Below are positions 27,192 to 35,893 of a stretch of 64,000 bases of DNA, one piece after another. The notes beneath the pieces are model-generated. The model saw only the letters and a program-made list of their open reading frames with translations, did not search any database and was not told the DNA's origin. The translations under genes were made by a program, and so were the position numbers. The stretch comes from Roseibium aestuarii (GTDB lineage Bacteria > Pseudomonadota > Alphaproteobacteria > Rhizobiales > Stappiaceae). Positions within the stretch are counted from its first letter, which is position 1; each line of letters opens with the position of its first letter. Where the stretch lies: contig NZ_VORA01000001.1 of the NCBI RefSeq assembly GCF_008477545.1, positions 744,001 through 808,000 of the forward strand, in the 5' to 3' direction.

Positions 27192-28136
27192 CTAGAAATT
27201 GACCTTGTCGCCCCCCTTCAGGTCGAGCAGGGCGCGGGCCTCGTCGGGTGTTGCGACCGACAGGCCAAGGCCCTCGATGATCTTGCGCACCATGGCGACC
27301 TGTTCGGCGTTGGAGGTGGCGAGCTTGCCCTTGCCGGCCCACAGGCTGTCTTCCAGGCCGACACGCACGTTCCCGCCGAGTGCGGCCGCCTGGGCGGCGA
27401 CCTTGAGCTGGTTGGACCCCGCCCCCAGCACCGACCAGCGATAGTCGGATCCGAACAGCCGGTCGGCGGTGCGCTTCATGTGCTGCACGTCTTCCGGATG
27501 GGCGCCGATGCCGCCCAGCAGGCCGAAGACCGACTGGATGAAGAAGGGCGGCTTGACCAGACCGCGCTGGACGAAATGCGCCAGATTGTAGAGATGGGAA
27601 ATGTCGTAGCACTCGAATTCGAACCGGGTGCCGTTCTCCGCGCAGGTCGTCAGCACATATTCGATGTCCTTGAAGGAGTTGCGGAACACCAGATCCCGCG
27701 AGCCTTCCAGATAGGGACGCTCCCAGTCGTGCTGGAACGTCTTGAACTTGTCGAGCATGGGATAGAGGCCGAAATTCATCGATCCCATGTTGAGGCTCGC
27801 GACTTCCGGCTTCAGCTGGGCTGCCGGGCGCACCCGCTCCTCCACGCTCATGAAGGGGCTGCCGCCGGTGGTCAGGTTGAGCGCCGCGTTCGTGCCCTGC
27901 TTGATGCGCGGCAGGATCCGCTGGAACCCTTCCGGGCTCTGGTCCGGCTTGCCGGTTTCAGGATCACGGGCATGGAGATGCAGGATCGCGGCCCCGGCTT
28001 CCGCCGCGCCGATGGCCTCCGCGATGATCTGATCCGGTGTGACCGGCAGATGCGGCGACATGGATGGCGTGTGGATGGAGCCGGTGATGGCGCAGGTGAT
28101 GATCACCTTGCCCTTGAGATCGGACGGGGAGGTCAT
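27192..28136 (-). CDS. BKACE family enzyme (DUF849, beta-keto acid cleavage)
   Basis: A 314-residue TIM-barrel, zinc-dependent enzyme of the beta-keto acid cleavage family, first known as 3-keto-5-aminohexanoate cleavage enzyme. Members condense a beta-keto acid with acetyl-CoA to give acetoacetate and a new acyl-CoA, or the reverse split. Metal-binding HLHARDPETG is near residue 45, with the N-terminal IITCAITGSIHTPSMSPHLP strand. Its ATG overlaps the stop of the upstream dehydrogenase gene (ATGA), so the two act in sequence: oxidation of a beta-hydroxy acid, then cleavage. The substrate side chain (carnitine-like, sugar-acid-like or other) cannot be read from the sequence. Confidence 0.88.
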   Translation of the reverse strand: MTSPSDLKGKVIITCAITGSIHTPSMSPHLPVTPDQIIAEAIGAAEAGAAILHLHARDPETGKPDQSPEGFQRILPRIKQGTNAALNLTTGGSPFMSVEERVRPAAQLKPEVASLNMGSMNFGLYPMLDKFKTFQHDWERPYLEGSRDLVFRNSFKDIEYVLTTCAENGTRFEFECYDISHLYNLAHFVQRGLVKPPFFIQSVFGLLGGIGAHPEDVQHMKRTADRLFGSDYRWSVLGAGSNQLKVAAQAAALGGNVRVGLEDSLWAGKGKLATSNAEQVAMVRKIIEGLGLSVATPDEARALLDLKGGDKVNF

Positions 28137-29080
28137 TCGCCAAGTTCCTTTTCCTGGGCGCGCTTGTGGGCGGCAAGGGCCATGAGGCGCCGGTCGCGCC
28201 ACTTCTGCCGGTCGACGAGACCGCTTTCGGGCAGGCGGGCGCGTCGGTCCGCCTCCACCCGGTCCATGACCGGGCCATCCCAGTCGACCCGGGCCAGCAT
28301 CTGGGAGGACATGTTGGCGAACATGCCCTGATAGCGCTGTGCATAGTCGCGCACGCCGCCCGGAGCATTGAGGTCGATGGTCTCGAAGGGGCCCATGAAG
28401 GCCCAGCGGGCCGCCAGACCCTCGCGGATGCCGATGTCCACGTCCTCAGCCGAGGCATGGCCGCCCGCCACCAGCCGGAAGGCCTCTTCCAGCAGGGCGC
28501 CCTGCAACCGGTTCATGATGAAGCCGTCGATCTCGCCGGTCATCATGATGGGCAGCTGACCGACCTCGCGCATCAGGGCGCCGGTGCGCTCCATGGCCTC
28601 CGGGCTTGTCCAGGGGGAGGGGACGACCTCGACGGCGCGGATGAGATAGGGCGGGTTGATCGGATGGGCGACCAGACAGCGCCCGCGCCCTTCAAGATGT
28701 TCGGTGAAGCGCGAGGGAAGCAGGGCCGAGGTCGAGCTTGCCAGGATCGTGCCGGGGGAGGCCGCGGCGTCCATCTCCGACCACAGGGCCTGCTTCAGCT
28801 TGAGCCGTTCGGGTGCGTTTTCCTGGGCATAGGACGCCCCGTCCAGCACCTGCGCCAGGGTGGCGCACGGGGTCAGTCGCGCCAGGATCGCGGCAGGTGC
28901 GTGGCCATTGAGCAGGTCATTGGCCTCCAGATCCCCCAGCACGTCGCCGATATAGGTGATCGCGGCCTCGGCCGCTCCCTCGACCGGATCCCACAGGGCC
29001 ACGTCATAGCCTCCGCGTGCAAAGGTGATGGCCCAGGCCCGGCCAATGAAGCCGGACCCGACAATTGCAATTTTCGCCAT
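28133..29080 (-). CDS. 3-hydroxyacyl-CoA dehydrogenase family, lambda-crystallin-like
   Basis: A 315-residue NAD-dependent beta-hydroxy acid dehydrogenase. The Rossmann motif is VGSGFIGRAWA (residues 7-17), SSTSALLPS and VAHPINPPYLIRAVEVVP form the catalytic region (His in AHPINPP), and GFIMNRLQGALLEEA is the dimerisation helix. From memory it resembles mammalian CRYL1 (L-gulonate 3-dehydrogenase) along much of its length, and more loosely L-carnitine dehydrogenase, but it lacks the fused thioesterase of many carnitine enzymes. The ATG at 29080 follows GGAGGAACGCCGC. It is the first gene of a two-gene operon with the BKACE enzyme. Confidence 0.87.
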   Translation of the reverse strand: MAKIAIVGSGFIGRAWAITFARGGYDVALWDPVEGAAEAAITYIGDVLGDLEANDLLNGHAPAAILARLTPCATLAQVLDGASYAQENAPERLKLKQALWSEMDAAASPGTILASSTSALLPSRFTEHLEGRGRCLVAHPINPPYLIRAVEVVPSPWTSPEAMERTGALMREVGQLPIMMTGEIDGFIMNRLQGALLEEAFRLVAGGHASAEDVDIGIREGLAARWAFMGPFETIDLNAPGGVRDYAQRYQGMFANMSSQMLARVDWDGPVMDRVEADRRARLPESGLVDRQKWRDRRLMALAAHKRAQEKELGE

Positions 29081-29260
29081 GCGGCGTTCCTCCCGTGTGG
29101 TCGGGGATTGGCGCACCTCCCGTGCATCCCCGTTTCCCGCAGCAAACCAAAACCTTGCGCGAAATGAAAGGCTTGATTGCGGAGATGATGTCTTGCCACT
29201 GTGTCAGGGGCGGGCTCCGCGCGCGCTCTCCCAACCTGTCAAAAATCTGATCGCCGCCGC

Positions 29261-29298
29261 ATTTGGTGCGTTGCACAAATATCGGGCTTGGCTAGAAT
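29261..29298 (+). promoter_or_regulatory. Promoter and imperfect palindrome before nasT
   Basis: TTGCAC (29271-29276), a 16-bp spacer and TAGAAT (29293-29298) resemble a sigma70 promoter; the start codon at 29305 is so close that the mRNA may be almost leaderless. The -35 overlaps an inverted repeat ATTTGGTGC / GCACAAAT (one bulged G), which may be an operator for nitrogen control. Confidence 0.4.
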
Positions 29299-29304
29299 GA
29301 CGGC

Positions 29305-29892
29305 ATGACGCCCGCCCTTTCCATTCTCGTCATCGACGACAATCAGATCCGCGCCTCCATCATCGAGCAGGGATTGCGCGATGCCGGGCATTTCCGGGTC
29401 ATTCTGGTGCATGAGATGGACGGTCTGGTGCGGCGCATCGCCGAGATCGACCCGGACGTCATCGTCATCGATCTGGAAAACCCCAACCGCGACCGGCTGG
29501 AGCACATGTTCCAGGTGACCCGCGCCGTTCAGCGCCCCATCGCCATGTTCGTGGACCAGTCCGATGCGGGTTCCATCGAGGCGGCAGTGGAAGCCGGGGT
29601 CTCGGCCTATGTGGTCGATGGCCTGAAGAAGGAACGGGTGAAGCCCATCCTCGACATGGCGATCAGCCGGTTCCGCGCCTATTCGCGCCTCACCGCCGAA
29701 CTGGAAGAGGCGCGCAACGAGCTGGCCGAGCGCAAGACCATCGACCGCGCCAAGGGCATCCTGATGAAAACCCGCGGCATTTCGGAGGACGAGGCCTATC
29801 GCCTCCTGCGAAAGACCGCCATGAACCAGAGCCGCAAGATCATCGAGGTTGCCCAGAGCCTTGTCATCGCCAGCGGCCTGCTTGGAGACTGA
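29305..29892 (+). CDS. nasT: ANTAR-domain antiterminator NasT
   Basis: A 195-residue response-regulator-like protein: receiver domain (about residues 1-125, ILVIDDNQIR with the acidic pair and VIVIDLENP) and C-terminal ANTAR RNA-binding domain (about 130-190, ERKTIDRAKGILMKTRGISEDEAYRLLRKTAM split over three helices). NasT binds paired hexaloop hairpins in nitrate assimilation leaders and blocks termination. It is held inactive by NasS, encoded four bases downstream, until nitrate or nitrite is bound. The likely RNA target lies before nrtA at 31251-31366. Confidence 0.93.
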   Translation: MTPALSILVIDDNQIRASIIEQGLRDAGHFRVILVHEMDGLVRRIAEIDPDVIVIDLENPNRDRLEHMFQVTRAVQRPIAMFVDQSDAGSIEAAVEAGVSAYVVDGLKKERVKPILDMAISRFRAYSRLTAELEEARNELAERKTIDRAKGILMKTRGISEDEAYRLLRKTAMNQSRKIIEVAQSLVIASGLLGD

Positions 29893-29896
29893 CACC

Positions 29897-31066
29897 ATGG
29901 GGCAGGGGTCCATCGACAGCGTCGTCGCCGGGTTCATCCCGCTTCTCGACAGCGCGCTTCTGGTCGTCGCCGCCACGCGCGGCTTTGCCGAGGATCAGAA
30001 CATCGATCTGCGCCTGATCCGCGAAACCTCCTGGGCCAATATTCGCGACCGGATCGCGGTCGGTCATTTCGACGTCGCGCACATGCTGGGCCCCATGCCC
30101 ATTGCGGCCTCGCTCAAGATTACCACGCTGGCCGTTCCGATGAAGGCCGCGATGTTCCTGGGGTTGGGCGGCAACGCGATCACCGTGTCCAGTGCGCTCT
30201 GGGCAGACATGCAGGCCGAAGGTGCCGATGAGGCTGGCGAGCCGGGCGCGACCGGCCTGGCGCTGGCCCGGTTGGTGCGCAAGCGCGCGGATGCGGGGCG
30301 GCCGCCCTTGCGGTTCGGCGTCGTGCATCCCTTCTCCGGCCATGCCTATGAGCTGCGCTACTGGCTGGCGGGCGTGGGCATTCACCCGGACCGGGATGTG
30401 GAGATCTCTATCCTGCCGCCGCCGCTCATGCCCGATGCCCTGACCATGCACCAGATCGACGGCTATTGCGTCGGCGAGCCTTGGAACACCCTGTCCGTGA
30501 TCGGTGGGCGCGGCCGCATCGTCACCTTCAAGGAGGCGATCTGGCGGGCGAGCCCGGAGAAGGTGCTTGGCGTCACCGACAGCTGGGCCGAGCGCAATCC
30601 GGATGTGCTGCACCGGCTCATCCGTGCCCTCATGCAGGCGGCCGACTGGTGCGCCGATCCGGCCAATCTGGAGGATCTGGCCGGGCTTCTTGCCGGCCCC
30701 GAGTTCCTCGACTGTACTCCGGCAGCCTGTCTGCCCGCCTTGAGGGGACGCCTGTCCCTCGGACGCGAGGGGCCCGAGGTTGAGGCGGATGTCTTCCGGG
30801 TATCGGGTCACGAGGCCCATTGCCCGGATCCGCGTCACGGGCTCTGGTTCTATTCCCAGATGGTCCGCTGGGGGCAGACCGGTTTCGTGCCGGCGCATCT
30901 GCCGCTGGTGCGCGCGATCTATTCGCCCGACATCTATGCTGCCGCCCTCGGGATTGCGCCGCCGGCGCTGCGCAGTGCCGATCCGGGCTCCCGCTTCTTC
31001 GACGGCGTCCCCTTCGACGAGGCGCATGTGCAGGACTACGTCAACGGATTTGCCATCCGGTCCTGA
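29897..31066 (+). CDS. nasS: Nitrate/nitrite sensor NasS
   Basis: A 389-residue cytoplasmic relative of the nitrate-binding protein NrtA. It shares [34 protein letters not shown] and WYFSQMVRWGQ-like segments (here LWFYSQMVRWGQTGF) with NrtA at 31469, but has no signal peptide. In Paracoccus and Bradyrhizobium NasS binds NasT without nitrate and releases it when nitrate or nitrite is present. The frame opens at 29849, but the ATG at 29897, four bases after the nasT stop, is the natural start. It is co-transcribed with nasT. Confidence 0.92.
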   Translation: MGQGSIDSVVAGFIPLLDSALLVVAATRGFAEDQNIDLRLIRETSWANIRDRIAVGHFDVAHMLGPMPIAASLKITTLAVPMKAAMFLGLGGNAITVSSALWADMQAEGADEAGEPGATGLALARLVRKRADAGRPPLRFGVVHPFSGHAYELRYWLAGVGIHPDRDVEISILPPPLMPDALTMHQIDGYCVGEPWNTLSVIGGRGRIVTFKEAIWRASPEKVLGVTDSWAERNPDVLHRLIRALMQAADWCADPANLEDLAGLLAGPEFLDCTPAACLPALRGRLSLGREGPEVEADVFRVSGHEAHCPDPRHGLWFYSQMVRWGQTGFVPAHLPLVRAIYSPDIYAAALGIAPPALRSADPGSRFFDGVPFDEAHVQDYVNGFAIRS

Positions 31067-31221
31067 AGCTCTTCGCGGCTGCGGCAGATCTCTTCGCATG
31101 CGCAATAATTGGTCAGCTGCCAACGAATTGGGCGCAGAAAAAAGGCGGATCCGCAAAATCCCTTATCCAGATGGAATGAGTTAATTCCTTGTTATTCCTT
31201 GGGTTCGTGATTTTTGAAGAG

Positions 31222-31240
31222 TTGGCACGCTCCGTGCATT
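31222..31240 (+). promoter_or_regulatory. Sigma54 (RpoN) promoter of the nas operon
   Basis: TTGGCACGCTCCGTGCATT fits the -24/-12 consensus, with GG at 31224-31225 and GC at 31236-31237 separated by exactly 10 bp. Transcription should start near 31249, just before the candidate ANTAR hairpin. This places the operon under NtrC-type nitrogen control in addition to NasST. Confidence 0.85.
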
Positions 31241-31250
31241 GTTAGGGGCA

Positions 31251-31299
31251 GAGAGCCAAAGAAGGCCTTCCAGAGAAAATTGGCGCCCGAAGCGGGGCG
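31251..31299 (+). ncRNA. Candidate ANTAR-target leader hairpins (NasT site)
   Basis: Two small hairpins with six-base loops at the predicted 5' end of the nas mRNA. P1: GCC-AAAGAA-GGC (loop 31258-31263, with A1 and G4 as in the ANTAR consensus), extended by three more pairs after an A-C mismatch. P2: CGCCC-GAAGCG-GGGCG (loop 31289-31294), with G4 but G instead of A at position 1. An intrinsic terminator follows at once. The arrangement matches known NasR/NasT targets; P2 is the weaker part. Confidence 0.65.
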
Positions 31300-31306
31300 A
31301 CACGGC

Positions 31307-31366
31307 AAAGCCGCCGATGAGACAGATGCGCACCTCCCGCGTGCCTGTCCCGTCGGCGGCTTTTTT
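31307..31366 (+). terminator. Leader terminator (attenuator) before nrtA
   Basis: GCCGCCGA (31310-31317) pairs with TCGGCGGC (31353-31360), and GACAG with CTGTC extends the stem; TTTTTTGTTTTT follows. It stands about 100 bases before nrtA, downstream of the sigma54 promoter, so it must be read through for expression. It is the expected control point for NasT. Confidence 0.88.
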
Positions 31367-31468
31367 GTTTTTCACCGTTGGTCGTCCCGCAACAGACCCG
31401 ACCCGTTCTCCCGCCGGAGGTGCGATCTCCGAAGGGGCGGGCGGGCTGGCCAGGGTTCGGCAGACTTG

Positions 31469-32899
31469 ATGAGAATGAGGGATCAGCAAGTGATGGAACA
31501 GACGAGACTTACTCGCCTTCTGGGCGCAGCCGCCTTCTCGCTCGGCCTTCTGGCCGGCTTCGGCGGATCGGTGCACGGCGCCCTGGCCGACATGCTCGAC
31601 GTGGAGAAGGACGAACTGAAGTTCGGCTTCATCAAGCTCACCGACATGGCGCCGCTCGCCGTGGCCTATGAAAAGGGCTACTTCGAGGATGAAGGCCTCT
31701 TCGTCACCCTGGAGCCCCAGGCCAACTGGAAGGTGCTCCTCGACCGGGTGATTACCGGCGAACTTGACGGCGCTCACATGCTGGCCGGTCAGCCACTGGC
31801 CGCCACCATCGGCTTCGGCACCAAGGCCCACATCGTCACCCCCTTCTCCATGGATCTGAACGGTAACGGCATCACCGTGTCCAACGAGATCTTCGAGCTG
31901 ATGAAGCCGAACCTGGAGATGCAGGCCGACGGCAAGCCGGTCCACCCGATCAAGGCGGATGCCCTGAAGCCGGTGGTCGACAAGTTCAAGGCCGAGGGCA
32001 AGCCCTTCAACATGGGCATGGTCTTCCCCGTCTCCACCCATAACTACGAGCTGCGCTACTGGCTCGCCGCCGGCGGCATCAAGCCGGGCTTCTATTCCCA
32101 GACGGATGTGTCCGGCCAGATCCAGGCCGACGCGCTGCTCTCCGTCACCCCGCCGCCGCAGATGCCGGCAACCCTCGAAGCGGGCACCATCTATGGCTAT
32201 TGCGTCGGCGAGCCGTGGAACCAGCAGGCCGTCTTCAAGGGCATCGGCGTGCCGGTGATCACCGACTTCGAGATCTGGAAGAACAACCCGGAAAAGGTCT
32301 TCGGCCTGACGAAGGAATTCACCGACGCCAACCCGAACACCACGCTGGCCATCACCAAGGCCCTGATCCGTGCGGCCAAGTGGCTGGACGAGAACGACAA
32401 TGCCAACCGCATGGAAGCGGTCGAGATCCTCTCGCGTCCGGAATATGTGGGCGCCGACAAGGAAGTCATCGCCAACTCCATGACCGGCACCTTCGAATAC
32501 GAGAAGGGCGACAAGCGCGAGGTCCCGGACTTCAACGTATTCTACCGCTACAACGCGACCTATCCCTTCTATTCCGACGCGGTCTGGTACCTGACCCAGA
32601 TGCGCCGCTGGGGCCAGATCGGCGAGGCCAAGCCCGACAGCTGGTATGACGAGGTCGCCAAGTCCGTCTACCGCCCGGACATCTACCTCCAGGCCGCCAA
32701 GCTGCTGGTCGAGGAAGGCATGGTCGACGAGGCGGACTTCCCCTGGGAAAGCGACGGCTACCGTGCGCCGACCCCGGCTGCCGACATCATCGACGGCATC
32801 CCCTACGACGGCAAGCAGCCCAATGCCTACATCGACAGCCTGCCCATCGGTCTGAAGGGCAACCAGGTGGTCGAGGGAACCGAGGTGGTCGGAGGCTGA
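31469..32899 (+). CDS. nrtA: Nitrate ABC transporter substrate-binding protein
   Basis: The periplasmic nitrate-binding protein (NrtA/NasF/CynA family), up to 476 residues. It has a Sec-type signal ([21 protein letters not shown]) and family segments [31 protein letters not shown] and [14 protein letters not shown]. The exact start is uncertain: ATG 31469, GTG 31490 (AGGG eight bases ahead) and ATG 31493 are all possible. It is first in the nas operon after the regulated leader. The family also includes cyanate- and bicarbonate-binding proteins, and cynS downstream makes cyanate a possible second ligand. A 13-bp hairpin follows. Confidence 0.93.
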   Translation: MRMRDQQVMEQTRLTRLLGAAAFSLGLLAGFGGSVHGALADMLDVEKDELKFGFIKLTDMAPLAVAYEKGYFEDEGLFVTLEPQANWKVLLDRVITGELDGAHMLAGQPLAATIGFGTKAHIVTPFSMDLNGNGITVSNEIFELMKPNLEMQADGKPVHPIKADALKPVVDKFKAEGKPFNMGMVFPVSTHNYELRYWLAAGGIKPGFYSQTDVSGQIQADALLSVTPPPQMPATLEAGTIYGYCVGEPWNQQAVFKGIGVPVITDFEIWKNNPEKVFGLTKEFTDANPNTTLAITKALIRAAKWLDENDNANRMEAVEILSRPEYVGADKEVIANSMTGTFEYEKGDKREVPDFNVFYRYNATYPFYSDAVWYLTQMRRWGQIGEAKPDSWYDEVAKSVYRPDIYLQAAKLLVEEGMVDEADFPWESDGYRAPTPAADIIDGIPYDGKQPNAYIDSLPIGLKGNQVVEGTEVVGG

Positions 32900-32921
32900 C
32901 CCCCATCAGGTCATGTCTCCC

Positions 32922-32954
32922 GGCAAGCGGCGGGCCTCCTTCCCGCCGCTTGCC
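32922..32954 (+). other. Stem-loop between nrtA and nrtB
   Basis: A perfect 13-bp stem (GGCAAGCGGCGGG / CCCGCCGCTTGCC) with a 7-nt loop, 22 bases after the nrtA stop and without a T-run. It probably protects or ends part of the transcripts so that NrtA is made in excess of the membrane subunits. Confidence 0.75.
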
Positions 32955-33008
32955 ACCCCTCAGTACACACCGACCCCACGCTCCATCCGTCACGAAGGAT
33001 CTCCCCAG

Positions 33009-34091
33009 ATGGCCAATGTCGAGACCACCGAGGTATCCCAGCTTGCCCGTCAGGCCCGCAAGGAACGCCTCTTCACCAAAATCAACAAGGCCTCCGGCTG
33101 GCTCGATGCGCTGGGCCTGTCCTGGGTGACGCCTCTGCTGAAGATTGCCGCCGGTGACAGCCTTCACGAACAGCTCGGCGAGCTGAAGCGGGTGCTGCTG
33201 GTGCCCCTGATCGGCATCGGTGCCTTTCTCGTCCTCTGGGGCGTTCTCGCCCCCCAGGTCCAGACTTCGCTGGGCGCCGTGCCCGGCCCGGCCGCCGTCT
33301 GGTCCCAGGCGCTGAACCTCTGGGAAGATCATGTGCGCGAGCGGGAAAAGGCGAGCGACTTCTATGCCCGCCAGGACGAGCGCAACGCCAAGCTGGAAGC
33401 AGAAGGCAAGGCCGACAAGGTCAAGTGGCGCAGCTACACCGGCAAGCCGACCTACATCGACCAGATCGGGACCTCCCTGATCACCGTGGGCCTCGGCTTC
33501 CTGATCGCCACGCTCATCGCCGTGCCGCTCGGCATTGCCTCCGGCCTGTCGCGGACCTTCAACGGCGCGATCAACCCGCTGATCCAGATCTTCAAGCCGG
33601 TGTCGCCGCTCGCCTGGCTTCCGATCGTCACCATGATCGTCTCCGCCACTTACGCGGATGCCTATGAGTGGCTCTCCAAGTCGCTGCTGATTTCCGCCGT
33701 CACCGTGACGCTCTGCTCCATGTGGCCGACCCTGATCAACACGGCGCTCGGTGTCGCCTCGGTCGACAAGGACCTGATGAACGTCGGTCGCGTGCTCCAG
33801 CTCCCGACCTGGAAGACCGTCACCAAGCTGGTGTTGCCTTCCTCCCTGCCGCTGATCTTCACCGGGCTGCGCCTCTCGCTGGGCGTGGGCTGGATGGTGC
33901 TGATCGCCGCCGAAATGCTGGCGCAGAATCCGGGCCTGGGCAAATTCGTCTGGGACGAGTTCCAGAACGGCTCCTCCCAGTCTCTCGCCAAGATCATGGT
34001 CGCTGTCTTCACCATCGGCATCATCGGCTTTGCCCTGGACCGCCTGATGTTTGCCCTGCAGCGCGCCTTCACCTTCTCGGCCAACCGGTAA
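33009..34091 (+). CDS. nrtB: Nitrate ABC transporter permease
   Basis: The membrane component of the nitrate importer, 360 residues with about six helices. The BPD-type permease domain covers about residues 155-350, with the EAA-like loop DLMNVGRVLQLPTWKTVTKLVLPSSLPLI. Compared with the usual 270-300 residues it has an N-terminal extension and a charged loop after the first helix (VREREKASDFYARQDERNAK), seen in proteobacterial NrtB. The start at 33009 has AAGGA upstream. It forms a homodimer served by the fused ATPase downstream. Confidence 0.93.
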   Translation: MANVETTEVSQLARQARKERLFTKINKASGWLDALGLSWVTPLLKIAAGDSLHEQLGELKRVLLVPLIGIGAFLVLWGVLAPQVQTSLGAVPGPAAVWSQALNLWEDHVREREKASDFYARQDERNAKLEAEGKADKVKWRSYTGKPTYIDQIGTSLITVGLGFLIATLIAVPLGIASGLSRTFNGAINPLIQIFKPVSPLAWLPIVTMIVSATYADAYEWLSKSLLISAVTVTLCSMWPTLINTALGVASVDKDLMNVGRVLQLPTWKTVTKLVLPSSLPLIFTGLRLSLGVGWMVLIAAEMLAQNPGLGKFVWDEFQNGSSQSLAKIMVAVFTIGIIGFALDRLMFALQRAFTFSANR

Positions 34092-34106
34092 GGGGAGGGC
34101 AACCAG

Positions 34107-35870
34107 ATGAGCTTCGTTGAGATTTCCAACCTGTCGAAGGCCTATGGCGAGGGCGCGACCCGCACGCCGGTGCTGGGCGACATCAACCTGAAGATCGAGG
34201 AGGGCGAGTTCATCGCCATTCTCGGCTTCTCCGGCTCGGGCAAGACGACGTTGGTCTCCCTGCTGGCCGGCCTGATCGAGCCGGATGCGGGCGGGATCAT
34301 CTTCAAGAACAAGGAGATCGACGGACCGAGCCCGGAACGTGGCGTCGTCTTCCAGTCCTATTCGCTGATGCCCTGGCTCACCGTCTTCGGCAATGTCTCG
34401 CTCGCTGTGGATCAGGTCTTTAAGAAGAAGCCGGCGGCCGAACGCCGCGAGATCGCCGATCACTACATCGCCATGGTGGGGCTGGCCCATGCCCGCGACC
34501 GCAAGCCGGCCGAACTTTCCGGCGGCATGCGGCAGCGCGTGGCCGTGGCCCGGGCGCTTGCTATGCGGCCCGAGCTCCTGCTTCTCGACGAGCCCCTGTC
34601 CGCGCTCGACGCCCTGACCCGCGCCAAGCTGCAGGATGAATTCGCGGCCATCTGCGAGCAGGAAAAGAAGACCATCCTCCTCATCACCAATGACGTGGAC
34701 GAGGCGATCCTGCTGGCCGACCGGATCATTCCGCTGAAGCCCGGCACGCCCGCGACGCTTGGTCCGGAGTTCAAGGTCGAGTTTGCCCGGCCGCGCGACC
34801 GGGGTGAACTCAACCATGACGACGACTTCATTCGCCTGCGCGGCGAGATCACCGAATACCTGATGACCGTCGGCGCCGAGGCCAATGCGGATCTGGAGCG
34901 CGACATCGTCCTGCCCGATCTGGTGCCGATCACCCAGCGCCTCGACAAGCTGCCGGCCGCCTATGCCCGGGCTGCGCAGACGGTGACCGAAGACCGGTAC
35001 CTCGAGTTTTCGCAGGTGAAGAAGGTCTATCCCACGCCGAAGGGACCGCTCACCGTGGTCGACGGCTTCGACCTGAAGATGAAGAAGGGGGAGTTCGTCA
35101 CGCTGATCGGCCACTCCGGCTGCGGCAAGTCGACCGTTCTGTCCATGGTGGCGGGCCTAAACGGCATCACCGAGGGCGCCGTCATTCTCGACGGCACCCA
35201 TGTCACCAAGGCAGGTCCCGATCGTGCCGTGGTGTTCCAGGCCCCGAGCCTGATGCCCTGGCTCACCGCCTATCAGAATGTCGAGCTGGGCGTCGACAAG
35301 GTCTATCCCGATGCCTCCGCCAGCGAGAAGCGGGACATCATCGAATATTACCTGGCCAAGGTGGGGCTGGCGGACGCCATGACCCGTCCCGCCTCGGACC
35401 TGTCCAACGGCATGAAGCAGCGCGTCGGCATCGCCCGGGCCTTTGCCCTGTCGCCCAAGCTGCTGCTGCTCGACGAGCCCTTCGGCATGCTCGACAGCCT
35501 GACCCGCTGGGAATTGCAGGACGTGCTGATGGACGTATGGAAGCGCACGCAGGTCACCGCCGTCTGCGTCACCCATGACGTGGACGAGGCGATCCTGCTG
35601 GCTGACCGGGTGGTGATGATGTCGAACGGCCCCAACGCCCGCATCGGCAACATCATGGAAGTGGATCTGCCGCGCCCGCGGTCGCGCAAGAGCCTGCTCG
35701 CCCACGCCGACTATTACGCCTACCGCGAGGAGCTTCTGGACTTCCTGGAAGCCTATGAGGGCGGCGCCGACCCGAGCCCGGAACAGCTCACATCCATTCA
35801 GGAAAAACGCGCGGCCCGCATGGCCCGCCAGAAAGCCGCCACCAAGGCCGACATGCAGGCCGCCGAATAG
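34107..35870 (+). CDS. nrtC: Nitrate ABC transporter ATPase, two fused ATPase domains
   Basis: A 587-residue protein with two complete ABC ATPase domains in one chain. Domain 1: Walker [10 protein letters not shown] (about residue 45), signature [14 protein letters not shown], Walker [13 protein letters not shown]. Domain 2 (from about residue 295): Walker [10 protein letters not shown], signature [14 protein letters not shown], Walker [13 protein letters not shown]. So a single polypeptide supplies both sites, instead of the separate NrtC and NrtD of cyanobacteria. It lacks the NrtA-like regulatory C-terminal domain of cyanobacterial NrtC. It follows nrtB by 15 bases. Confidence 0.93.
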   Translation: MSFVEISNLSKAYGEGATRTPVLGDINLKIEEGEFIAILGFSGSGKTTLVSLLAGLIEPDAGGIIFKNKEIDGPSPERGVVFQSYSLMPWLTVFGNVSLAVDQVFKKKPAAERREIADHYIAMVGLAHARDRKPAELSGGMRQRVAVARALAMRPELLLLDEPLSALDALTRAKLQDEFAAICEQEKKTILLITNDVDEAILLADRIIPLKPGTPATLGPEFKVEFARPRDRGELNHDDDFIRLRGEITEYLMTVGAEANADLERDIVLPDLVPITQRLDKLPAAYARAAQTVTEDRYLEFSQVKKVYPTPKGPLTVVDGFDLKMKKGEFVTLIGHSGCGKSTVLSMVAGLNGITEGAVILDGTHVTKAGPDRAVVFQAPSLMPWLTAYQNVELGVDKVYPDASASEKRDIIEYYLAKVGLADAMTRPASDLSNGMKQRVGIARAFALSPKLLLLDEPFGMLDSLTRWELQDVLMDVWKRTQVTAVCVTHDVDEAILLADRVVMMSNGPNARIGNIMEVDLPRPRSRKSLLAHADYYAYREELLDFLEAYEGGADPSPEQLTSIQEKRAARMARQKAATKADMQAAE

Positions 35871-35893
35871 TCCTTAAGAGGGGAGAGGGTTCA

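Noticed and set aside
26371-27195. A 274-codon plus-strand frame through the repeat cluster
   Set aside because: It consists mostly of translated palindromic repeats and runs antisense through the real small gene at 26848-27108.
31099-31117. TGCGCAATAATTGGTCAGC upstream of the nas promoter as an NtrC site
   Set aside because: It has only partial half-site matches and wrong spacing; an NtrC site is expected in this region, but this one cannot be claimed.
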